The notes under the pieces: model-generated
Seen by the model: the letters and a program-made list of their open reading frames with translations, nothing else
Databases searched by the model: none
What the model was told of the DNA's origin: nothing
Made by a program: the position numbers and the translations under genes
Shown: piece by piece, positions 1-4,757 of the stretch
Position numbering within the stretch: position 1 is the stretch's first letter
Layout: each line of letters begins with the position of its first letter
Assembly (NCBI GenBank): GCA_029243925.1
Contig: JAQWRC010000184.1
Coordinates: 1-6,504 of the forward strand
Source of the DNA: Phycisphaerales bacterium
GTDB lineage: Bacteria; Planctomycetota; Phycisphaerae; Phycisphaerales; SM1A02
DNA length: 6,504 nt
Direction: 5' to 3'

Positions 1-18
1 ATGGGCCCCAGTGTACCC

Positions 19-24
19 GGAGGG
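19..24 (+). promoter_or_regulatory. Ribosome binding site of the lipoprotein gene
   Basis: GGAGGG lies 9 nt before a GTG codon at 34, and this decides the start of the first gene. The frame is also open back to position 1 and contains an ATG at 1 and another at 67, but neither has a comparable Shine-Dalgarno sequence. The 33 bases before the GTG hold no other recognisable element. Confidence 0.6.
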
Positions 25-33
25 TCATCCACG

Positions 34-837
34 GTGAATGTCCGCTTGCGTCTACAATCACCATTGATGGAACTTCGAAGCCAACTTATCCCCGGCGTGC
101 TGGCCCTGCTGATGCTGCTCCTTGCACCAGGATGCTCTGCTCCTGGACACATTGAACGCCAGCCTCTTGAGCTGGATGGCCCGGTTGCCGTACGAATCAA
201 CACATTTGCCGGAAATGTGGTGGTCCGTGGCACGGCCCCCGACACAAACGGGGATGCGTTCGTTCAGGTGACCCGCCATTCGGACGCAAGCCAGCACGAC
301 GACATCGGCCTCGACGAGTTCATCACCTGGTCCACCACCATCGATCGAGATGACCGAGGGCCGGTACTGGTCGTGAACGTCACTCCTCGAGACGAACAAG
401 TGGCAGATTGGTGGAGAGGACATGTCATCGTAGAGGTGCCGATGATCGACGGAATCTCTGTCAACACGACTCACGGTGACATTTCAGTTGATGAAGTCAC
501 TGGTCCGGTGGAACTCATCACCTCCGACGGCGACGTCGAACTTCTGTCCGACCAACCGCTGCGCGGGCCGGTGAAGATTTTGACCAGTGAAGGCGATGTG
601 AATGTACGACTTGCGCCGAAATCGGAAGGCATGCTTGATCTGTTTGCCAAAAGCGGACGGGTCGCCCTCCGCATCAAGGCGGGGCAAATGCACATCGAAC
701 CCGGAACGCGGGATGATGCTATTCATGGTTCACTCAATGGCGGTGACATGCCATTCGTCATTCGAACCACCCATGGCGTCATTCGATTCACCGTAAAGCA
801 CAACCCAAAGCCTCATGGCATCTTCCACTGGGACTGA
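34..837 (+). CDS. Probable envelope lipoprotein, DUF4097-like beta-repeat protein
   Basis: From the GTG start the protein is 267 residues. The N-terminus has Arg residues, then a hydrophobic core (VLALLMLLL) and a lipobox-like LAPGC ending at Cys34. This fits a type II signal peptide and lipid anchoring, although Ala rather than Leu at -3 makes the box imperfect. The ATG at 67 would also leave a usable signal peptide (Cys23). The mature part is beta-rich and carries recurring 'T-[ST]-x-G-D-[IV]' turns, with the glycines near residues 148, 166, 187, 208 and 248, a period of about 18-21 residues. This is typical of the DUF4097 (putative adhesin) fold, which resembles a short beta-helix. No catalytic motif is visible. 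It is 5 nt upstream of rlmE and probably co-transcribed with it. The cellular role is unknown; a structural or adhesive envelope role is inference from the family name only. Confidence 0.75.
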   Translation: MNVRLRLQSPLMELRSQLIPGVLALLMLLLAPGCSAPGHIERQPLELDGPVAVRINTFAGNVVVRGTAPDTNGDAFVQVTRHSDASQHDDIGLDEFITWSTTIDRDDRGPVLVVNVTPRDEQVADWWRGHVIVEVPMIDGISVNTTHGDISVDEVTGPVELITSDGDVELLSDQPLRGPVKILTSEGDVNVRLAPKSEGMLDLFAKSGRVALRIKAGQMHIEPGTRDDAIHGSLNGGDMPFVIRTTHGVIRFTVKHNPKPHGIFHWD

Positions 838-842
838 GGAAG

Positions 843-1514
843 ATGGTTCGCGAACTTCATGACCATTGGTTCAAGGAAGCAAAACGCGAAGGGTGGCGGT
901 CTCGCGCCATCTACAAACTCAAGGCCATTGACGAAAAACGCGGCATACTGCGACGAGGCGATGCCGTGCTTGATTGCGGTTGCGCACCAGGATCATGGCT
1001 CCAATACGCCTCGACACGTATCGGCAGCTCGGGCATGGCGGTTGGCGTGGATCTGTTGCCGCTGGATCCCCTGCCGGACTCGAACATACGGACACTGCAG
1101 GAGGATCTCCGAACCGTGACCGGCCAGACGCTTCGTGCCTTGGCGGGTCTTCCCGAGGATAGCGCGTTCGATGTGCTGTTGTCTGACATGGCCCCCAACA
1201 CAACCGGGCACCGTGACACGGACCACCTGCGAAGCATCGACCTCTGTGACATGGTCCTTCATCGATGTACCGACCTGCTCAAGGAGGGCGGACATCTGGT
1301 CATGAAGGTGTTCGAGGGTGGGGAATATCCGAAACTCATCCAGCGAACCGCTTCCTGCTTTGAGGAGGTACGACCCATGCGCCCCCCCGCGTCACGATCT
1401 GTTTCACGGGAAATGTTCATTGTTGCCATGTCGAGAAAGCCGCTCATCGAACTCGATGTGCGCCCGGATATCTCTGAAGGCCCCCCACCCGTACCCGACA
1501 ACTGGGGAATGTGA
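843..1514 (+). CDS. rlmE: 23S rRNA (uridine-2'-O-)methyltransferase RlmE (FtsJ/RrmJ)
   Basis: This 223-residue protein is close to the usual length of about 209 for E. coli RrmJ. The family methylates the 2'-OH of U2552 in the A-loop of 23S rRNA using S-adenosylmethionine, late in 50S subunit assembly. Visible motifs in order are: the N-terminal RNA-binding stretch 'KREGWRSRAIYKL' with catalytic Lys25; SAM-binding motif I 'DCGCAPGSWLQY' (44-55); 'GVDLLPLDP' (68-76); 'SDMAPNTTG' with catalytic Asp115; 'VMKVFEGGE' with Lys155; and 'SREMFIVA' with Glu190. The K-D-K-E tetrad is therefore complete. The start is the first ATG after the lipoprotein stop. The only Shine-Dalgarno-like sequence (GAGGA, 836-840) overlaps that stop and sits just 2 nt from the ATG, so translational coupling is likely. 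The C-terminal tail after about residue 200 is short and proline-rich. Confidence 0.95.
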   Translation: MVRELHDHWFKEAKREGWRSRAIYKLKAIDEKRGILRRGDAVLDCGCAPGSWLQYASTRIGSSGMAVGVDLLPLDPLPDSNIRTLQEDLRTVTGQTLRALAGLPEDSAFDVLLSDMAPNTTGHRDTDHLRSIDLCDMVLHRCTDLLKEGGHLVMKVFEGGEYPKLIQRTASCFEEVRPMRPPASRSVSREMFIVAMSRKPLIELDVRPDISEGPPPVPDNWGM

Positions 1515-1520
1515 CGCCGA

Positions 1521-1549
1521 GATCAGACGCTGCACGCGCCGGTCTGGTC
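1521..1549 (+). terminator. Weak hairpin at the convergent junction
   Basis: GATCAGAC (1521-1528) can pair with GTCTGGTC (1542-1549) in plus-strand RNA, giving 8 pairs with one G-U and a 13-nt loop. It lies 7 nt after the rlmE stop, inside the 3' end of the opposing oxidoreductase gene. There is no T-tract after it, so it is not a standard intrinsic terminator. On the other strand the wobble becomes a mismatch. It is offered only because it is the best candidate for ending the plus-strand unit. Confidence 0.2.
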
Positions 1550-2554
1550 AGCTGCTTCAAGAATGCGCTCTGCCGTTCGAACCGCTGCGAATCCCGCTTC
1601 GGCATCGATCGCCGGACGTGTCCCCGTACGAACGTTGTGAAGAAAATCCTCGGCCTGCAGACGCAGTGGTTCCTCATCCTTGACGTTCAATTCTTCGAAC
1701 TCGACTAGGTCAAGGTAATTCACATCACTGAGATCTTCACCGTTTCGGATCCGTGCTCGCAAATCATCGATTCGCTCAGAGTTGGAACTGTGTCGCACAA
1801 CTGTGCCTGTTCGAGTCGCGAAATCCGCTGAGAGATACATGTCTTCACTGATGATCCGGATCTTCCGCTCGGTCTTGAGTGCCAGGCGACTGGCCGTGAC
1901 ATTGGCGACCGTGCAGAAACCCCCACTGCATGGGGGAAATGTCAGTCGTGCATTGCAGACATCCAATTCCTCGCTCAGCACCGGTACGCCGCTGGCCTGG
2001 ATGTCGGACGGCTCCTCGCCGACGAGCATGAGTAGAAGATCGAGATCATGAATCATCATGTCGAGTACGACACTGACATCCAGACTCCTGAACGTCATCG
2101 GACTGATGCGGTGCAACTCGAGGTGGCGCGGCTGAATCGGACCCAGAGCCTTGATCGCCTGCATGACTGGGTCAAAGCGGACGACGTGGCCCACCTGCAA
2201 TGTCGTACCACTTCGCTCGGCTACGTCCATGATCGTGGCCGCTTCATTCGCCGACGGGGCGAGTGGCTTTTCCACCAAGCATGCCACGCCGGCTTCCAGC
2301 AACGCCTGCGCAGCTTCAAGGTGGTGAATCGTAGGCGTCGCAATAGTGACGGCATCCACGCCTGCGGCGATGAGCTGCTCGACGGTATCGAATCCCTGCC
2401 CGCCCCACTCCTCGGTCATCGAGGCGCAGCGTGCGGAGTCGCGGTCAACGACTCCCACCAGATCCACGTTCTCCAGCTGCGCATACACACGCGCATGATG
2501 TCGACCCATTCGGCCGACGCCGACTACTCCGCATCGCATTGGTTCCGTACCCAT
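1523..2554 (-). CDS. Gfo/Idh/MocA family NAD(P)-dependent oxidoreductase
   Basis: This 343-residue protein has a typical family length. The N-terminal Rossmann domain shows the dinucleotide-binding motif GVGRMG (12-17), an acidic Asp37 at the end of beta-2 (favouring NAD over NADP), 'ATPTIHH' (72-78) and the family hallmark EKP (95-97). The C-terminal substrate domain carries 'GHVVRF' (122-127) and D165-x3-H169-D-L-D172, which matches the family's catalytic Asp/His arrangement. These enzymes oxidise or reduce sugars, sugar nucleotides or inositols. The opening 'GRMGRHHARVY' resembles members annotated as UDP-N-acetylglucosamine 3-dehydrogenases (GnnA-like), but the substrate cannot be decided here because no sugar-nucleotide aminotransferase or lipid A gene is next to it. 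It is the last gene of the minus-strand run, 45 nt after the zinc-ribbon gene, and it ends 8 nt from the rlmE stop. The start at 2554 has a good ribosome binding site. Confidence 0.9.
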   Translation of the reverse strand: MGTEPMRCGVVGVGRMGRHHARVYAQLENVDLVGVVDRDSARCASMTEEWGGQGFDTVEQLIAAGVDAVTIATPTIHHLEAAQALLEAGVACLVEKPLAPSANEAATIMDVAERSGTTLQVGHVVRFDPVMQAIKALGPIQPRHLELHRISPMTFRSLDVSVVLDMMIHDLDLLLMLVGEEPSDIQASGVPVLSEELDVCNARLTFPPCSGGFCTVANVTASRLALKTERKIRIISEDMYLSADFATRTGTVVRHSSNSERIDDLRARIRNGEDLSDVNYLDLVEFEELNVKDEEPLRLQAEDFLHNVRTGTRPAIDAEAGFAAVRTAERILEAADQTGACSV

Positions 2555-2560
2555 TGAGCA

Positions 2561-2567
2561 ACTCCTT
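2561..2567 (-). promoter_or_regulatory. Ribosome binding site of the oxidoreductase gene
   Basis: On the minus strand AAGGAGT lies 6 nt before the ATG at 2554. This supports that start over the internal ATG at residue 6. Confidence 0.75.
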
Positions 2568-2574
2568 GATCAAG
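2565..2574. repeat. 10-bp palindrome overlapping the ribosome binding site
   Basis: CTTGATCAAG is a perfect 10-bp palindrome in the 45-nt spacer before the oxidoreductase gene, and its left end shares bases with the Shine-Dalgarno sequence. It could be a small operator, but palindromes of this length occur by chance at a rate of several per window of this size. Confidence 0.25.
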
Positions 2575-2599
2575 ATGCATTCTAGGGCGAATCAGCAGA

Positions 2600-3898
2600 T
2601 CACAGGAGAGGGATGTCGCCAGGCTCATCTTCGGATTCAACACTTCGAAGAGCAGCCCGAGTGGGTGGAGGCCCCATCGCATCGCCACTCTGAACTCCAC
2701 ACTCCGGGCAGGTGGCGCCTACAGCATGCCCATGCAGGTCATAACCGCAGTTGGAGCATGGCTCCTGACCCACCTCATCCCGATCAGCCATGGGGAGCCA
2801 CTCGGTTCCTTTGTTCATTGCCGCTTTCTTGGCTGCAATCCGGTCCGGACGTTCCAGCAGAAAGCGTTCATGACGCATGGTCCAATGCCCAAACCCGGCA
2901 AGATCGATCAGCGACAGTATGAGGATGATCGCGATGGCGTAGATGGGCAGGAGCAAAATTGAAATGGCAATGACAGCAAACGCGCCAGCACTGACGAACC
3001 CCGTATCCGCAACGGTGGGGACTGGAAGAAATGACATGATGAGCCCGGAAGGCAGCACAAGCCACAATGCCGATCCCAAACGCTTCGCTGAAGTCCGCAG
3101 CGCCATGTCACGTGTCATCCGCTCCAATTGAACGAGCAATACGACAAATCCAAGGAAGGCTGTGAAATCCAACAATCCGACGATCGTACTCAGGCCCATT
3201 GGCAGCACGTCACCTGCAATGCCCCAGGCCAGCACCATGCTCACGGGCCACAACAGTTGTGAAACACAGGATCCAATACGAAGTGGTCTCCAGAAAGGAG
3301 AACCACCATCAAGTGATTGCGGCATAGCCAGACAACTGCCAACAGCCCAGATCGCCGTGATAAGAACCATGACGAATCCAAATCCGCCTAATGGCACACT
3401 CCCGCTATACAGGCTGAAGAGCGTGAATCCGGCAAACGCAATCGACGCAATCAGGAGCAATCCAATGCCGACCCGCCACTGGGCAGACCGAATGACCGAT
3501 TCGGTCATGAGTGGTTCACCAAATATCTCAACTCGGCGAGGTTGTTCACCGTACTCCCGACCGCATTCGGGGCATCGACCGGTTGGGGGGTGTCGCGAAA
3601 GATCGTAGCCGCACCCCGAACACGTGGGACGGCGCGTGGATCCTCGAATTCCTGGTGCATCGGACAAATCATCCGGCGTATCAGTCAGTGTTTGCCCTTG
3701 ATCAGCGTGAGGAGGCAATGCGGTTGAGGACTCCTCGTGCCAATCGCCCTCCTCTTCCTCCGACTCCTTCGGATGCACCCCACATTCCGGACATTTCGAC
3801 TCCACCGAGAGTCCACGCAGGTTGTACCCACAATGCGGACAGGAAAAATCTCCGTCCCGAGATGCTTGATTCTTGAAGAAATACGGATCGATCGGCAC
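2600..3898 (-). CDS. Membrane protein with three four-cysteine zinc ribbons, function unknown
   Basis: This 432-residue protein has three four-cysteine modules of identical spacing, C-x2-C-x12-C-x2-C: Cys20/23/36/39, Cys93/96/109/112 and Cys381/384/397/400. Each reads like CxxCGY[DN]L...CPECG, a rubredoxin/zinc-ribbon pattern expected to bind Zn. The first two lie in the N-terminal 120 residues, separated by an acidic, probably disordered linker (about 44-90). The third is near the C-terminus. Between them are about six hydrophobic segments (roughly 143-164, 170-192, 208-229, 234-257, 275-292, 301-331). Basic loops after the second, fourth and sixth segments (for example RMTRDMALRTSAKR) place both ends and all ribbons in the cytoplasm by the positive-inside rule. 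The start is GTG at 3898: an in-frame TAG lies just one codon further upstream, and the first ribbon follows closely. No enzyme motif is visible and the function is not known. It sits between purQ and an oxidoreductase gene, and neither context explains it. Confidence 0.85.
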   Translation of the reverse strand: MPIDPYFFKNQASRDGDFSCPHCGYNLRGLSVESKCPECGVHPKESEEEEGDWHEESSTALPPHADQGQTLTDTPDDLSDAPGIRGSTRRPTCSGCGYDLSRHPPTGRCPECGREYGEQPRRVEIFGEPLMTESVIRSAQWRVGIGLLLIASIAFAGFTLFSLYSGSVPLGGFGFVMVLITAIWAVGSCLAMPQSLDGGSPFWRPLRIGSCVSQLLWPVSMVLAWGIAGDVLPMGLSTIVGLLDFTAFLGFVVLLVQLERMTRDMALRTSAKRLGSALWLVLPSGLIMSFLPVPTVADTGFVSAGAFAVIAISILLLPIYAIAIILILSLIDLAGFGHWTMRHERFLLERPDRIAAKKAAMNKGTEWLPMADRDEVGQEPCSNCGYDLHGHAVGATCPECGVQSGDAMGPPPTRAALRSVESEDEPGDIPLL

Positions 3899-3904
3899 GG
3901 ACTA

Positions 3905-3909
3905 CTCCC
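3905..3909 (-). promoter_or_regulatory. Ribosome binding site for the GTG start of the zinc-ribbon protein
   Basis: On the minus strand GGGAG lies 6 nt before the GTG at 3898. A tiny 4-bp stem (CGGC/GCCG, 3909-3919) abuts it and shares its first G, so access to the site may be slightly restricted. Confidence 0.6.
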
Positions 3910-3928
3910 GGCATCGCCGAAATACACG

Positions 3929-3952
3929 CGATACGGTATTACACCGTATTCG
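3929..3952 (-). terminator. Hairpin wrapped around the purQ stop codon
   Basis: ATACGGT (3931-3937) and ACCGTAT (3943-3949) are perfect inverted repeats separated by 5 nt. With a one-base bulge the stem extends by three more pairs to 3929-3952. The purQ TAA (3939-3941) falls in the loop. No U-tract follows on the minus strand (only UUU about 9 nt further on), so full intrinsic termination is doubtful. An attenuator, RNA-processing or 3'-end-protecting role is possible. It lies between the purine genes and the two unrelated downstream genes. Confidence 0.4.
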
Positions 3953-4748
3953 AGCAGGCGGCTTCGCGGCGTGACTGCACCCACGAGACGGCGTTGCGGA
4001 ACATCTGCAACCCCGGAGGATCACCCGTTGTGGCGGACTCACCGAGGCGGGTCCAGGAAGGATGCTGCGTCCACCGTGTATATCGCTCCGGGTGTGGCAT
4101 CAAACCAAAGACAAGGCCTGAGGGATCGCAGATTCCAGCCACATCGTCAGCGGAACCATTCGGGTTGTCTTCCGGTTCATACCGCATTGCAATGCAACCA
4201 TCCGATGCCAATTGCTTCAGATGCTCCTGTGAGGATGGAACAAATCGACCCTCACCATGCGCGATGGGAATGATGGCGCTGTCAGTGTTCAACTGCAATT
4301 TCGAAGTCCAGACGCAGACCGTATTCGAGGGAACATTGAATCGAACCCATCGATCGATGAAACGCGCTGACGTGTTGTCCACCAACGCCACGGACGGAAC
4401 CGGCGGTTCATCGCTGACCGCCGGGTCAGGCAGCAAGCCGACCTGCACGGCAACTTGAAATCCGTTGCACGGTGCGATCATGGGGACACCGCGATCAACG
4501 GCACGCCGCAATGCGCCATACAGGCCACTCCGCATCAACTGGGCGGCGATACGACCCGCTGCGACGGCATCGCCGTAACTGAATCCACCCGGCAAACCGA
4601 TGAGATCGAAATCGTCGATGCGATCCGGATGCTCAAGCAACTCATTCAGGTGGATGGATGTTGGCATCGCGCCCGCCAGACGAAATGCCTCGGCGAGCTC
4701 CAGATCGCAGTTAATCCCGGTGGTTGTAATGACAAGCGCATTGATCAT
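3939..4748 (-). CDS. purQ: FGAM synthase glutaminase subunit PurQ
   Basis: PurQ is the class I glutamine amidotransferase that hydrolyses glutamine and passes ammonia to PurL for conversion of FGAR to FGAM (EC 6.3.5.3), step 4 of cytoplasmic de novo purine synthesis. Visible landmarks are 'LPGGFSYGD' (52-60), the nucleophile elbow 'APCNGFQVAVQVGLLP' with catalytic Cys94, 'HGEGRF' (164-169) and 'MPHPER' giving the catalytic His219 and Glu221. At 269 residues it is longer than the roughly 227 of Bacillus PurQ. The extra material and local sequence ('DNTSARFIDRWV', 'NPNGS', 'QMFRNAVSW') recall the glutaminase domain of the large fused PurL. It begins 4 nt after the purL stop, and the only Shine-Dalgarno-like GGTGA overlaps that stop, which suggests translational coupling so that the two subunits are made together. 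Confidence 0.96.
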   Translation of the reverse strand: MINALVITTTGINCDLELAEAFRLAGAMPTSIHLNELLEHPDRIDDFDLIGLPGGFSYGDAVAAGRIAAQLMRSGLYGALRRAVDRGVPMIAPCNGFQVAVQVGLLPDPAVSDEPPVPSVALVDNTSARFIDRWVRFNVPSNTVCVWTSKLQLNTDSAIIPIAHGEGRFVPSSQEHLKQLASDGCIAMRYEPEDNPNGSADDVAGICDPSGLVFGLMPHPERYTRWTQHPSWTRLGESATTGDPPGLQMFRNAVSWVQSRREAACSNTV

Positions 4749-4752
4749 GAAG

Positions 4753-4757
4753 TCACC
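4753..4757 (-). promoter_or_regulatory. Weak ribosome binding site of purQ overlapping the purL stop
   Basis: On the minus strand GGTGA lies 4 nt before the purQ ATG, and its TGA is the purL stop codon. The weak site plus overlap is the usual layout for re-initiation by ribosomes finishing the upstream gene. Confidence 0.4.

Noticed and set aside
1..3. ATG at position 1 as the start of the lipoprotein
   Set aside because: It would put a polar stretch of about 11 residues before the signal peptide and has no visible ribosome binding site, whereas the GTG at 34 has GGAGGG at a 9-nt spacing.
1382..1388. Run of seven C near the catalytic Glu codon of rlmE, possible slippage or phase-variation tract
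   Set aside because: The frame is intact through it and all downstream motifs are present. Seven bases is short, and rlmE is not a typical phase-variable gene.
2048..2557. 169-codon plus-strand frame opposite the oxidoreductase gene
   Set aside because: It is a shadow of the Rossmann-domain gene, whose motifs and ribosome binding site are convincing. There is no recognisable protein feature in the shadow.
3737..4273. 178-codon plus-strand frame spanning the zinc-ribbon gene start and purQ
   Set aside because: It runs antisense across two supported genes, has no ribosome binding site that I can see, and has low-complexity basic composition typical of a shadow frame.
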